Source: Erythrobacter rubeus (GTDB lineage Bacteria > Pseudomonadota > Alphaproteobacteria > Sphingomonadales > Sphingomonadaceae). From it: a stretch of 64,000 nucleotides of DNA. Made by a program: the position numbers and the translations under genes. How positions within the stretch are numbered: position 1 is the stretch's first letter; the number at the start of each line of letters is the position of its first letter. Shown piece by piece: positions 55,178 to 64,000 of the stretch. The DNA lies in assembly GCF_014705715.1 (NCBI RefSeq), contig NZ_JACXLC010000001.1, positions 1,718,457 to 1,782,456 on the forward strand, read 5' to 3'. The notes beneath the pieces are model-generated. The model saw nothing but the letters and a program-made list of their open reading frames with translations. It was not told where the DNA came from and did not search any database.

Positions 55178-56159
55178 ATGGCTGGTCGAACGCGGGATCG
55201 GCGAAACGCGTGCGCTGCTCGTCGATGGTGACCAGGTGCTGACGGCGAAGCTACATTGGCCCGGAGAATTGCGCGCGGGTGACCTCGCTTTCGCGACACT
55301 GATTTCTAAGCATGCTGGCGCGCGGCGCGGCACGGCCCGCCTTGAGGACGGACGGGACGTGCTGGTGGACAGACTTCCGCCCGAGGCGACCGAAGGAGTG
55401 AGGCTCAGCGTGAGGATCGCGCGCGCACCGATCGCGGAGCGTGGACGGCTGAAGCTGGCGCAGGCGCGATGCATCGTGGTTGGGAGTGCTCCCACGGAAG
55501 AATTTAAGACCACCGACGAGCCGCGGTCCCGCGACATTTTCACGCTGGGCGACAATGTCCGCCGCCTACCTCCGGGCCTGTGGGAGGATGTGTGGTCGGC
55601 GGCATCGTCAGGCAGCGTCGAATTCCCCAGCGGTGAAATACTGATCTCTACCACTCCCGCGATGACATTGGTGGACATCGACGGAGACGGATCGGCCAAG
55701 GAGCTTTCGCTGGCGGCTATCCCAGCGATTGCGCAGGCGCTTTCCTGGTTCGATCTCGGCGGAAGTATCGGGATCGACTTCCCGACGATCACCGACAGAG
55801 CTGGTCGCAAGGCTGTCGATGAGACCCTAGGGCGGGCATTGTTCGAGTGGCCGCACGAGCGCACGGCGATGAATGGCTTTGGCTTCGTCCAACTCGTTGC
55901 CCGGCTCGAAGGGCCTTCGCTGCTTCACCGCTTCGCCACATCTCGCGTCGGCATGTGCGCGCGCATGGCTTTGCGCCGAGCGGAATTTGTCGAAGGCACG
56001 GGGCCGATCGTGCTGCTCGCGGTCCATCCAGCCCTTAAGGCAAAGCTAAAGTCTGAATGGATCGAGGAACTCGCGCGCCGCACCGGCAAACAGGTGCGGA
56101 TCGAGGTTGATCCCGGCCTTGCGCTCGAAGCTGCGCAGGCCCAGATTGTCGCATCATGA
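55170..56159 (+). CDS. Ribonuclease E/G family protein, TTG start
   Basis: 329 residues from TTG 55170, overlapping the Maf stop by 8 bp. The catalytic-region Asp is in FDLGGSIGIDFPTI, and LFEWPHERTAMNGFGFVQL matches the RNase E/G core. The N-terminal S1-like region is shortened and no zinc-link or degradosome tail is present. A role in rRNA/mRNA maturation is expected, but catalytic competence is less certain than for full-size RNase G (about 490 residues). It shares 4 bp with yacG. Confidence 0.85.
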   Translation: MPEWLVERGIGETRALLVDGDQVLTAKLHWPGELRAGDLAFATLISKHAGARRGTARLEDGRDVLVDRLPPEATEGVRLSVRIARAPIAERGRLKLAQARCIVVGSAPTEEFKTTDEPRSRDIFTLGDNVRRLPPGLWEDVWSAASSGSVEFPSGEILISTTPAMTLVDIDGDGSAKELSLAAIPAIAQALSWFDLGGSIGIDFPTITDRAGRKAVDETLGRALFEWPHERTAMNGFGFVQLVARLEGPSLLHRFATSRVGMCARMALRRAEFVEGTGPIVLLAVHPALKAKLKSEWIEELARRTGKQVRIEVDPGLALEAAQAQIVAS

Positions 56160-56344
56160 GCTCGAAGCCCCAAAGACCCTGCCCCATCTGCAAGAAACCG
56201 CGTTCCGAAGAGCACGCGCCGTTTTGTTCGATCCGCTGCAAGGATCGCGATCTCGCGCAATGGTTCGGCGATGGATATGCGGTGCCGAGCAGGCCCGCGA
56301 GCCCGGAAGAAATCGCGACCGCCGATTGGGACACGCAGGAATAG
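56156..56344 (+). CDS. yacG: DNA gyrase inhibitor YacG
   Basis: 62 residues. The zinc site CPIC...FCSIRC and the following DLAQWFGDGYAVP match YacG, which binds GyrB and limits gyrase activity. It follows the RNase gene by overlap and ends the cluster. Confidence 0.93.
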   Translation: MSSKPQRPCPICKKPRSEEHAPFCSIRCKDRDLAQWFGDGYAVPSRPASPEEIATADWDTQE

Positions 56345-56464
56345 GCTGGCAAGTCCACAAATACCCCATTTCCCTCTTGCCAAGAGCGCGCAGCTTCGCC
56401 ATAGGCCCGCTCTCATTTGCTCGCCGGTTTGAGCGTTTCGTGCCAGACCGTCGCCGCAGCGAGT

Positions 56465-56539
56465 GCCCGGGTAGCTCAGGGGTAGAGCAGCGGATTGAAA
56501 ATCCGCGTGTCGGTGGTTCAAATCCGCCCCCGGGCACCA
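56465..56539 (+). tRNA. tRNA-Phe (GAA)
   Basis: 75 nt, with a full cloverleaf: acceptor GCCCGGG/CCCGGGC, D arm GCTC/GAGC, anticodon stem GCGGA/TCCGC with loop TTGAAAA (anticodon GAA), variable loop GTGTC, T arm GGTGG/CCGCC with TTCAAAT, discriminator A and encoded CCA. It reads phenylalanine codons. It lies 39 bp upstream of purC, with no terminator between, so it may share a transcript with it. Confidence 0.96.
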
Positions 56540-56578
56540 CTTTCTGCGGTTTTCAAGGCGAGCTGGGAGGCTGCTCAC

Positions 56579-57382
56579 ATGTCCCGTCGTCGCCAGATTT
56601 ACGAAGGCAAGGCTAAGATCCTGTATGAGGGTCCGGAGCCGGGCACGATCATCCAGTATTTCAAGGACGATGCGACTGCCTTCAACGCCGAGAAGACCGG
56701 CACGATCAACGGCAAGGGCGTGATCAACAATCGCATCAGCGAGCATGTTTTCACCCGCCTCTCGCACATCGGTATCCCCACACACTTCATTCGCCGTCTC
56801 AACATGCGCGAGCAGCTCGTTCGGCAGGTCGAGATCATCCCGATCGAGGTCGTCGTACGCAACGTCGCTGCGGGGTCGATCTGCAAACGCCTTGGCCTCG
56901 AAGAAGGCGAACCGCTGCCCTACACGCTGATCGAATACTACTTCAAAGACGACGCCCTTGGGGATCCGCTTATCGCCGAAGAACATATCGCGTGTTTCAA
57001 CTGGGCCAGCCACGAAGAGATGCATGACATTTCTTCCATGGCGATCCGGATCAATGATTTCATGTGCGGAATGTTCGCCGGGATCGATATCCGTCTGGTC
57101 GATTTCAAGCTTGAGTTTGGGCGCCTCTACGATGGCGATTACAGCCGCGTGATCCTCGCCGATGAAATCAGCCCCGATGGCTGCCGCTTGTGGGACATGA
57201 AATCGGGCGAAAAGCTCGACAAGGACCGGTTCCGGCGCGATCTCGGCGGAGAGGAAGAAGCCTACCGTGAGGTCGCCCGTCGGCTCGGTCTGCTCCAGGA
57301 CGATGACAATGGACCTGGCGAAGTGCTCGACCTGTCGAGCCATCGTTCGCGTCTTCGCGGCACGCCCCCCACAAAGAAATGA
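56579..57382 (+). CDS. purC: Phosphoribosylaminoimidazole-succinocarboxamide synthase
   Basis: 267 residues from ATG 56579 (GGGAGG 8 bases upstream). PurC joins aspartate to CAIR with [31 protein letters not shown] and [14 protein letters not shown] [11 protein letters not shown] are typical. The C-terminus is about 20 residues longer than the short bacterial forms. It begins a purine cluster with purS and purQ, interrupted by a peptidase gene. Confidence 0.96.
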   Translation: MSRRRQIYEGKAKILYEGPEPGTIIQYFKDDATAFNAEKTGTINGKGVINNRISEHVFTRLSHIGIPTHFIRRLNMREQLVRQVEIIPIEVVVRNVAAGSICKRLGLEEGEPLPYTLIEYYFKDDALGDPLIAEEHIACFNWASHEEMHDISSMAIRINDFMCGMFAGIDIRLVDFKLEFGRLYDGDYSRVILADEISPDGCRLWDMKSGEKLDKDRFRRDLGGEEEAYREVARRLGLLQDDDNGPGEVLDLSSHRSRLRGTPPTKK

Positions 57383-57448
57383 CCTGACAGCGCTCGTTCA
57401 TTCGCTAAGCTGCAGGGCTTGGGGGATGAAAAGGTACTGCCACGACAT

Positions 57449-60337
57449 ATGAGACTACCTGCACGTGCTATTGCAGCGGGGCTGACATTCGCCCTTCCCG
57501 GCTTCGCTTTAACTTCCGGTCTGGACGCACAGGAGCCCGTTCCTGCGACCGAGCAATCACCCGACCAAGACAAGGCGACCTGGGCGTTTGAGACAAGCGA
57601 TGTAGCAGTCGATCCGGGCTATGTGTTCGGCGAGCTGGATAACGGCCTTCGGTACATTCTTCGCCAGAACTCCACACCCGAAGGCACCGCGCTAGTCAGA
57701 ATGCGGATCGATTCCGGATCGCTCGATGAAACCGAAACCGAACGCGGGTTATCGCACTATCTTGAGCACATGGCCTTCAACGGCTCTACCGGCATCCCCG
57801 AAGGTGAGATGATCAAGCTGCTTGAGCGAGAGGGCCTCGCATTCGGTGCCGATACCAATGCCTCCACGGGCTTTGAAGCCATCACCTATATGCTCAATCT
57901 CCCGAGGAACGATGAAGATCTCCTCGATACCGCGCTGATGCTGATGCGCGAGACCGCGAGCGAGCTTACAATTGCCCCCGATGCTGTCGAACGCGAGCGC
58001 GGCGTAGTGTTGTCCGAGCGCCGCGACCGCGCCGGTTTTCGCCAGCGAGCACAGGAAGACGGCTTCGAATTCCTCGCGCCGGACGCCCGTTTTGCCGACA
58101 GGTTGCCAATTGGCACCATCGAAAGCCTCGAGACGGCGTCGGCCGAGCAGCTGCGAGCGCTATATGAGCGGACTTACACCCCTGCCAATACGGTGCTCGT
58201 CATTGTCGGCGATTTTCCGACCGAGCTCATGGAGCGCACGATCCGCGCCAAATTCGCCGATTGGCAGGCCGCCCCTGCGCCGGTCGATCCGGAAACCGGC
58301 CCACTCGACATCACGCGCAAGGGTCTGACAGATATCTACATCGATCCGGCGCTCCCCGAGAGTGTCGCTTTCTCACGCCTGTCACCTTGGCGGGACCGGC
58401 CCGACACTGTCGCAGAGCGCAGAGCGAGCGTGATCCGCTCGCTCGGGTATCGCATCGTCAACCGCCGCCTCTCGCGTCTTTCGCGCGGTGAAGATGCGCC
58501 GTTCCGCGCCGCGCGATTTGGCAGCAATGACATTTTCGAAGACGCCCGCGCGACGACGCTCACTGTGTCGAGCGCCGATGGAGAATGGCGGAAGGGCGTT
58601 CTCGCAGCGGTTCGGGAGGTCCATCAGGCGATGACCTTCGGCTTCACACAAGCTGAAATCGACGAGCAGCTCGCCAGTTTTCGCACAGCGCTCGAGAATG
58701 CGGTGGAGGGCGAGGCGACCCGCACCAATCAGGCATATGCAGGTGCGGCCCTCTCATTGGTCTCGAACGACCGCATACCGACGACGCCGGCATATCGTCT
58801 GGCATTGCTGGAAGAAGTGGAAGATGAGCTCACGCCAGACAATGTGCTCGCATCTCTCAAAGATGACGCAGCCCCGCTTCTTGAGCCGCTGATCCGGTTC
58901 CAGGGCAGACAGGCACCGGAGGGCGGGGAAGACGCGCTGCGAACGGCGCTTGCGGACGGATTGGCGCTGCCGATCGCGGCGCCCGAGGACACCGGCGCAC
59001 TGGAGTTCGCCTATACTGATTTCGGCGATCCGGGTGTGGTCGTATCCGATACCACCGAAGAACGCCTCGGTTTCCGGTACATCAAGTTCGCAAACGGCGT
59101 TCGGCTGACTCTCAAGAAAACCGACATCCGCGAGGATCGCATCAGCTTTCGCATATCCGTGGACGGCGGCAATCTCCTGAATACCGCTGAAGAGCCGCTA
59201 AAAACGGCGATGGTTTCGGCGTTGGCGGCAGGGGGACTTGGCCAACATAGCCAAGACGAACTGCGCACGATCCTGGCTGGACGTACCGTTGGCTTTGGGC
59301 TCGCAAGCAACGCCGAAAGCTTCGTGATCGGGTCAAACACCACTCCGCGCGATCTCGGCTTACAATTGCAGGTCGCGGCCGCAACGCTCATCGATCCGGG
59401 ATACCGGCGCGAAGGCGTCGAGATTTATCGCCGGGGCATAGAAAACTACTTCGCCAACCTCGATGCGACGCCATCCAGTGCGCTGAGCACTCAGATTGGC
59501 AGCATCCTTGCCGACGGAGACCCGCGGTTTTCTCTGCAGCCGAAGGAGAGCTTCCTTGCGCTCGATTATGCCAGGCTCGAAGCGGCGATCGGGGATCGGC
59601 TCCGCCGAGGCGCGATAGAGATTGCACTGGTCGGCGACCTCGATGAAGAGGCAGCAATTGCCGCAGTGGCGGCTACACTGGGCGCGCTGCCACCGCGAGA
59701 GGCCGACTTCCTGCCGAGGAACGAGGCCCGCATACGGAGCTTCACCGAGGACCGCTCACCGCGCGTTCTTACCCACTCAGGCGAAAGCGATCAGGCGATA
59801 CTGCGTTTCTATTGGCCGACCACCGACGATGATGATTTCGAGGAAACGCTGCGAATCTGGCTGTTGTCGGAAGCGGTTCGGCTCGAGATGCTCGACCGGC
59901 TTCGGGAAGAGCTGGGCCAGGCATATTCGCCATATGCGACGACCCTGAGCAGCCGGGTCTATGACGACTATGGCACCTTCTCACTCGGTGCCTCGATCGA
60001 TGTCGATCAGATCGGCGCTACGCGAGAGGCAATCACGAAGATGCTGATCGATATCCGCGATGGCGATGCGATCGATGGCGATCTGCTTGAACGCGCGCGC
60101 AAACCGCTGCTTGAAACCTATGATAACGCACTCAAAAGCCTGGGCGGCTGGATGGGCCTTGCGGACAATGCGCAGAGCCAGCCGGATCGATTGGAAAGAT
60201 TTTTCGATGGTCCGGAGCTGCTGATGAAGATCACGCCTGCCGACCTGAAAACGGTCGCAAACCAGTACCTCGATCCGGAAACCGCGCTTGAGGTGATTGT
60301 AGTACCGGGAGAGGAAGCTCGCGCCGCATCGGACTGA
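57449..60337 (+). CDS. Secreted M16 family metalloprotease
   Basis: 962 residues from ATG 57449. A signal peptide (about 1-28) leads to an M16 domain with the zinc motif HYLEH (H103, E106, H107), the third ligand Glu expected about 75 residues later, and a second inactive-looking domain (REELGQAYSPYATTLSSR). These pitrilysin-like proteases degrade peptides in the periplasm or outer membrane. A TTG 30 bp upstream would extend the ORF but breaks the signal peptide. It separates purC from purS. Confidence 0.93.
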   Translation: MRLPARAIAAGLTFALPGFALTSGLDAQEPVPATEQSPDQDKATWAFETSDVAVDPGYVFGELDNGLRYILRQNSTPEGTALVRMRIDSGSLDETETERGLSHYLEHMAFNGSTGIPEGEMIKLLEREGLAFGADTNASTGFEAITYMLNLPRNDEDLLDTALMLMRETASELTIAPDAVERERGVVLSERRDRAGFRQRAQEDGFEFLAPDARFADRLPIGTIESLETASAEQLRALYERTYTPANTVLVIVGDFPTELMERTIRAKFADWQAAPAPVDPETGPLDITRKGLTDIYIDPALPESVAFSRLSPWRDRPDTVAERRASVIRSLGYRIVNRRLSRLSRGEDAPFRAARFGSNDIFEDARATTLTVSSADGEWRKGVLAAVREVHQAMTFGFTQAEIDEQLASFRTALENAVEGEATRTNQAYAGAALSLVSNDRIPTTPAYRLALLEEVEDELTPDNVLASLKDDAAPLLEPLIRFQGRQAPEGGEDALRTALADGLALPIAAPEDTGALEFAYTDFGDPGVVVSDTTEERLGFRYIKFANGVRLTLKKTDIREDRISFRISVDGGNLLNTAEEPLKTAMVSALAAGGLGQHSQDELRTILAGRTVGFGLASNAESFVIGSNTTPRDLGLQLQVAAATLIDPGYRREGVEIYRRGIENYFANLDATPSSALSTQIGSILADGDPRFSLQPKESFLALDYARLEAAIGDRLRRGAIEIALVGDLDEEAAIAAVAATLGALPPREADFLPRNEARIRSFTEDRSPRVLTHSGESDQAILRFYWPTTDDDDFEETLRIWLLSEAVRLEMLDRLREELGQAYSPYATTLSSRVYDDYGTFSLGASIDVDQIGATREAITKMLIDIRDGDAIDGDLLERARKPLLETYDNALKSLGGWMGLADNAQSQPDRLERFFDGPELLMKITPADLKTVANQYLDPETALEVIVVPGEEARAASD

Positions 60338-60488
60338 TAGCCACTTCGATGTCATGGCACTAATTGCAAGATGAGAGTCCGGCAGCCGGAGCCGTTGGTA
60401 ACGCTCACCTCTGCAATTGCGCCATCAGGCGCGTACGCTATAGCGGCGGTGCACCTGCCACCTTGCCGCCAAGCTAAGGAATCGCCGA

Positions 60489-60740
60489 ATGAACGTCCGC
60501 ATCCTCGTCCGCCTGAAACCAGGAGTTCTCGATCCGCAGGGACGAGCCGTCCATCACGCTCTTGAGGGGCTGGGGTTCGACAGTGTCGAAGACGTTCGTA
60601 TCGGAAGAATGATCGATATGGATGTGGCCGATGGAACGAGCGACGAAGCGCTGACGACAATGTGCGAGAAGTTGCTCGCCAACATGGTGATCGAAGACTT
60701 CACGATCGAGAAGCTGGATAGCGAGAAGGAGCCAGCCTGA
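60489..60740 (+). CDS. purS: Phosphoribosylformylglycinamidine synthase subunit PurS
   Basis: 83 residues. PurS bridges PurL and PurQ in the FGAM synthase. [20 protein letters not shown] and the C-terminal [13 protein letters not shown] strand are typical. Starts 151 bp after the M16 gene and shares TGATG with purQ. Confidence 0.95.
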   Translation: MNVRILVRLKPGVLDPQGRAVHHALEGLGFDSVEDVRIGRMIDMDVADGTSDEALTTMCEKLLANMVIEDFTIEKLDSEKEPA

Positions 60741-61429
60741 TGGCTTTCCGCGCAGGGGTCATTACCTTCCCCGGCTCCAACTGCGATCGCGATATGGCGG
60801 TCGCGCTCGAAGCGGTATCCGGCGAACCGGCCATCCGTATCTGGCACGGCGATGCGACTTTGCCGGACAATCTCGACTTGCTCGCACTGCCCGGAGGATT
60901 TTCCTACGGCGACTACCTGCGGTCAGGCGCCATGGCGGCGAAAAGTCCGATCATGCGCGCTGTTGTCGATGCGGCGAAGCGCGGCATGCCGGTTCTCGGC
61001 GTATGCAACGGGTTTCAGGTCCTCACCGAAAGCGGCTTGCTGCCGGGAGCATTGATGCGCAATTCAGGCCAGACATTCGTATGCCGGACGGTGCCGCTCA
61101 AGGTGGAAAACACCTCTTCGCTCTTCACCCAAGGCTTTGAGCAAGGCGAAACACTGCGCATCCCCGTGGCGCATCACGACGGCAATTACTTCGCCGACGA
61201 AACCACGCTCGACACGCTCGAAGGCGAAGGCCTTGTCGCGTTCCGCTACGGCGAACCCGTCAATGGCTCGCGGCGCGACATAGCTGGCATTCTGAGTGCG
61301 AACGGGCGAGTGCTTGGCATGATGCCTCACCCTGAACGCGCGATTTCCCCGGCCGCCCACCCTTCGATGGGAGGGGCCCATGGTCGCAGGCTCTTCGAAA
61401 ATGTCATAGGCGCACTGGTCGACGCCTGA
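60740..61429 (+). CDS. purQ: Phosphoribosylformylglycinamidine synthase subunit PurQ
   Basis: 229 residues, the glutaminase subunit. The catalytic cysteine is in [13 protein letters not shown], and MPHPERAI holds the His and Glu of the triad. The NH3 it releases is passed to PurL. It ends 12 bp before the convergent GGDEF-EAL gene. Confidence 0.96.
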   Translation: MAFRAGVITFPGSNCDRDMAVALEAVSGEPAIRIWHGDATLPDNLDLLALPGGFSYGDYLRSGAMAAKSPIMRAVVDAAKRGMPVLGVCNGFQVLTESGLLPGALMRNSGQTFVCRTVPLKVENTSSLFTQGFEQGETLRIPVAHHDGNYFADETTLDTLEGEGLVAFRYGEPVNGSRRDIAGILSANGRVLGMMPHPERAISPAAHPSMGGAHGRRLFENVIGALVDA

Positions 61430-61441
61430 CCAAGAACGCGA

Positions 61442-63802
61442 TCAACCTGCTTCGCGCTGACCATTGTCGGCACAGAACAGGCGGCGAGCTTCCTCTTTCG
61501 ACATCGGTCGGCCGAAGTAAAACCCTTGGATCTTGTCACACCCAAGGTTCCGAATAAGCTCGGCTTCTTCTGCCGTCTCAACGCCCTCTGCGGTGGTTGT
61601 CATGTCGAGGCTTTTTGCCATTGCGACAACGGCGTTGATGATCGCGAGGCTCTCATTGCTCTCCTGAGCAGCGCCCTGAACAAAGGTGCGGTCGACTTTG
61701 ATGGTCGAGAAGCGCAGCTTGCGCAGATAACCTAGCGACGAGTATCCAGTCCCGAAATCGTCAAGGGCCACCGAACAACCCAGCGCCATGATTTGCTCCA
61801 GAGAATTGCGAGCAGTTGTGGCGTCGCGCACGAAGATGCTTTCGGTCACCTCCACCTCGAGCCGCTCAGGACGCAATCCGCTGGCGGCGAGCGCATCGAC
61901 CACGTCCTGGTGAAATTCGGGCTCCAAGAGCTGCTCAGGCGAGACATTGACATTGACCTTGATATCTTCAGGCCACGCCCGCGCCTCACGGCAGGCCTCA
62001 CGCAAGATCCACTGTCCCAGCGGCACGATCAGGCGGGTGTCTTCTGCTAGCGCGATGAACTTACCGGGGCTCACAAAGCCATGCTCCGGGCTGTTCCAAC
62101 GCACAAGCGCCTCGAAGCTGACGATCTCCTCGCTCCGCGCGTCCACAACCGGCTGGTAATGCAGCACGAATTCGTCTTCGAGCACCGCTTTGCGCAATGA
62201 CACTTCGAGCCGCCGGCGTTCCTCCGCAGTCGCGTGCAGTTCCGGTTCGAACCGGCAGTGTTCCCCCCCGCCGACATCTTTGGCACGGTAAAGCGCCAAG
62301 TCGGCATTACGCATCAATTCCTCGACCGAATTGCCGTCGCGCGGACCGACCGCCGAACCGACGCTTGCACCAACATACAAGGTGTGCTGATCGACCTGGT
62401 AGGGCTCGGAAAGCACCTCGATCACCTTACGCGCGGTATCGCTGATCAGATCGCTGTCGCTGGCGTCGCGAATGACAATCGCGAACTCGTCTCCGCCAAG
62501 GCGACCGCAAAGCAGGTCGCCGCCAATGATGGTCTGAAGCCGTGATGACACCTGCGCCAGAAGCTTGTCGCCGATCATATGTCCGAGCGAGTCGTTTACG
62601 GCCTTGAAGCGGTCGAGATCGACCATGAGCAGGGCGCAACGTGTGCGCCACTGAGCCGCGTAACGTAGAGCCTCGCCCAGCCCTTCATTGATCTGCAGGC
62701 GATTTGGCAAAGCTGTGAGTGTATCGAAACGCGCAAGGTAAGCGATTTTTTCGCTGGAAGCGCGCTGCTCGGTGACGTCCGATCCGACGCCGCGAAACCC
62801 GACAAACTTGCCTCGTTCATCACGCATGGGCGTACCCGAAAGCTCCCACCAGCGCTCCTCGCCCTTGATCGACACGTGCACGATAAGGTTTGAGAAGTTT
62901 TCGTGGTTCTTGAGCCGTTCAGCGAGTTCCCGCAGGCTAGGCGCATAGTCGCGCGGGGCGCAGTCGCGCGTGGCGATCAGTTCAAGCAGCGGCTTGCCTT
63001 CAACCTCGGATTGCCGGTGTCCCAACGCGAAAGCGAAGCGCGGGCTAACCGATCGCAAACGGCGCGTCGTGTCGACCTCCCACAGCCAGTCCGCTTCGTT
63101 CTCCTCGAATTCCCGCAGGAGCAGCGAGACGACCTCTTCCTTTTCGCTCAGGCTCGCCTCGGCAATGCGAGCGGCCAGGTGGATCCGGCCAACCTCGATC
63201 GCACCCAAAACCGACGCAACCATGAAAACGAATGCGACGCCCATGACGATCCACATTTCGGACAATGCGGCATGGGCCATCGCCGCGCCTGAGATAAGTA
63301 CCGTTGCTCCGACTATGCTTATCGGAACATTGGTCGCAAAGTAGATCGAACCGGAAACGATCAGGACGAGAACGAGCAAGAGTGCAGCAAGGTCCGTCGG
63401 CGTTCCCAGCGGAGCGAATGCCAGCACCGGTATCGCCCAAACTAATCCGGCGAGCATGGCGCTTGAGAGATTCCTTTTGAAGTCTTCGGATGTCGCAGGG
63501 CGGCTCTCGATGTCCGCCAGCTTGCGATCGACCATAACGCCGCGTGCATAGACGAGAGCAACGGCCAGCAGCCACGCACCGAGCCAGTGAACCGGGACAG
63601 AAGGCGAGTAGATTTGAGTGACGAACAATGCGAGCACCGCCTGCGCGCATCCGCGGCTTACGGTCAATTTCGCCAAAGAGGCATATTGCATGCCCCGCAG
63701 GCGCGCCCAATCGGCATCGCCGCGGTTCTTGAATCCGAGAACCGCCGATACGGACAATTCAGGCGGCACTGCCTGCTGTTGGGATGGAACCGGATTGCTC
63801 AC
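61442..63802 (-). CDS. Membrane-bound PAS-GGDEF-EAL protein
   Basis: 786 residues from GTG 63802 (an upstream TTG at 63823 is possible). Several hydrophobic spans (about 40-210) precede a PAS domain, then GGDEF (GRLGGDEFAIV) and EAL domains (FEALVRW, VTESIFV, DDFGTGYSSLGYL, KVDRTFV, TTAEGVETAEE, QGFYFGRP), so the phosphodiesterase side looks fully equipped. The GGDEF domain lacks a canonical RxxD inhibitory site. It sets c-di-GMP levels in response to an unknown membrane signal. Confidence 0.93.
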   Translation of the reverse strand: MSNPVPSQQQAVPPELSVSAVLGFKNRGDADWARLRGMQYASLAKLTVSRGCAQAVLALFVTQIYSPSVPVHWLGAWLLAVALVYARGVMVDRKLADIESRPATSEDFKRNLSSAMLAGLVWAIPVLAFAPLGTPTDLAALLLVLVLIVSGSIYFATNVPISIVGATVLISGAAMAHAALSEMWIVMGVAFVFMVASVLGAIEVGRIHLAARIAEASLSEKEEVVSLLLREFEENEADWLWEVDTTRRLRSVSPRFAFALGHRQSEVEGKPLLELIATRDCAPRDYAPSLRELAERLKNHENFSNLIVHVSIKGEERWWELSGTPMRDERGKFVGFRGVGSDVTEQRASSEKIAYLARFDTLTALPNRLQINEGLGEALRYAAQWRTRCALLMVDLDRFKAVNDSLGHMIGDKLLAQVSSRLQTIIGGDLLCGRLGGDEFAIVIRDASDSDLISDTARKVIEVLSEPYQVDQHTLYVGASVGSAVGPRDGNSVEELMRNADLALYRAKDVGGGEHCRFEPELHATAEERRRLEVSLRKAVLEDEFVLHYQPVVDARSEEIVSFEALVRWNSPEHGFVSPGKFIALAEDTRLIVPLGQWILREACREARAWPEDIKVNVNVSPEQLLEPEFHQDVVDALAASGLRPERLEVEVTESIFVRDATTARNSLEQIMALGCSVALDDFGTGYSSLGYLRKLRFSTIKVDRTFVQGAAQESNESLAIINAVVAMAKSLDMTTTAEGVETAEEAELIRNLGCDKIQGFYFGRPMSKEEARRLFCADNGQREAG

Positions 63803-63959
63803 CAAAATTCGATTAGGGAGCAAAGGTTAGGGGCGGGTAAAATTGCGGAGGGAAGGCGAAAGTATTTCGCCGACGTCTCACGAAAAAATTTAGGCTATTT
63901 TACAATGATTTATATTTATCAGGCTCGGTGTAACGATCGCTATTTAGGCGAACTTAACC
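63803..63959. other. AT-rich intergenic region
   Basis: The 157 bp between the GGDEF-EAL gene and the last gene include a notably AT-rich stretch (about 63880-63925, with TTTACAATGATTTATATTTA). This probably holds the promoters of the two divergent genes. No clear operator is visible. Confidence 0.5.
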
Positions 63960-64000
63960 ATGCCCATTACCGAAGCGGTCACCGTGAAAGGAAATCTCAC
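63960..64000 (+). CDS. Start of an unidentified gene (partial)
   Basis: An open frame starts at ATG 63960 and reads MPITEAVTVKGNL to the right edge. Only 13 residues are visible and no ribosome site is clear, so neither the product nor the start is certain. Confidence 0.35.
   Translation, partial: MPITEAVTVKGNL

Noticed and set aside
56347..56382. TGGCAAG...CTTGCCA repeat after yacG as a terminator
   Set aside because: The stem is 7 bp with a 22-nt loop and no U-run follows; too weak to call.
57379..57448. Extended start of the M16 gene at TTG 57419
   Set aside because: The added residues precede a well-formed signal peptide and would disrupt it; ATG 57449 is better.
60352..60488. Minus-strand frame reading WRQGGRCTAAIAYAPDG and ending ILQLVP in the M16-purS gap
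   Set aside because: It has a protein-like composition and two cysteines, but no usable start with a ribosome site, and it runs antisense into purS when extended. It may be a gene remnant; the evidence is too thin to call it.
1..64000. CRISPR arrays, insertion sequences, integrases, prophage genes
   Set aside because: I saw no regularly spaced direct repeats, transposase or phage motifs on either strand, and the reading frames are those of ordinary chromosomal genes.

Overview
This window comes from a GC-rich alphaproteobacterial chromosome, most likely Sphingomonadales and probably the Erythrobacter/Altererythrobacter group. That placement is inferred from gene content, not from a search: the ctaC-ctaD-ctaB-ctaG-ctaE-DUF983-SURF1-thrC order, hisG-hisD-nusB-thiL followed by a proton-pumping pyrophosphatase, infA-maf-RNase G-yacG, a TonB-dependent receptor, and the protein sequences themselves. 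Genes are dense, and no stretch over 300 bp lacks a gene or gene remnant. I see no insertion sequence, prophage, integrase, CRISPR array or rRNA. There is one tRNA (Phe).

Layout. 1-1400: the tail of an unidentified gene, an FNR-type regulator, and a small membrane protein preceded by a perfect FNR box. 1386-12723 (minus strand): a long run of tightly packed genes, read right to left. It encodes the aa3-type cytochrome c oxidase structural and assembly genes (ctaC, ctaD, ctaB, a 42-residue single-span protein, ctaG, ctaE, DUF983, SURF1), then thrC, an RNA-methyltransferase-like gene, folB, and the molybdenum cofactor genes moaA, moaD and moaE. 12954-17613 (plus strand): pyrE, pdxJ, a small membrane protein, acpS, lepB, a DUF3089 hydrolase and ruvX. 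ruvX appears to begin with CTG. 17610-19657 (minus strand): a three-gene set of unknown function with a 52-residue peptide, a HEAT-repeat-like protein and a cupin-like protein. 19787-32138: two hotdog thioesterases, PBP1A, CobS, and many small accessory enzymes (ChrR-type cupin, MpaB-like oxygenase, GST, J-domain protein, BolA, Nudix, pirin, SDR, two hydrolase/oxidoreductase genes, a protein with the Coq4 motif, DUF2332). 32193-37836: hisG, hisD, nusB, thiL and hppA.

38055-40058 is a secreted S9-family peptidase gene broken by at least three lesions, an informative pseudogene. 40175-48742: tesB, a universal stress protein preceded by a second perfect FNR box, a carotenoid/stilbene oxygenase, iron superoxide dismutase, a fatty acid desaturase, uvrC and a flavoprotein. 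48913-51245 pairs a wax ester synthase/DGAT with an alpha/beta hydrolase. 51242-54094 is a TonB-dependent receptor with a long low-complexity insert. 54332-61429: infA, a Maf protein, RNase E/G, yacG, tRNA-Phe, purC, an M16 protease, purS and purQ. The window ends with a membrane GGDEF-EAL protein and the start of another gene.

How the parts connect. The FNR-like regulator carries the cysteine set and the E..SR recognition helix expected of an oxygen sensor that reads TTGAT-N4-ATCAA. Exact copies of that sequence sit 50-60 bp upstream of two genes here (the two-span membrane protein and the universal stress protein), so a local piece of an oxygen-limitation regulon is visible. The most novel-looking locus is the peptide/HEAT/cupin set at 17.6-19.7 kb, which has the shape of a peptide-modification cluster. 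No chemistry can be assigned to it from sequence alone.
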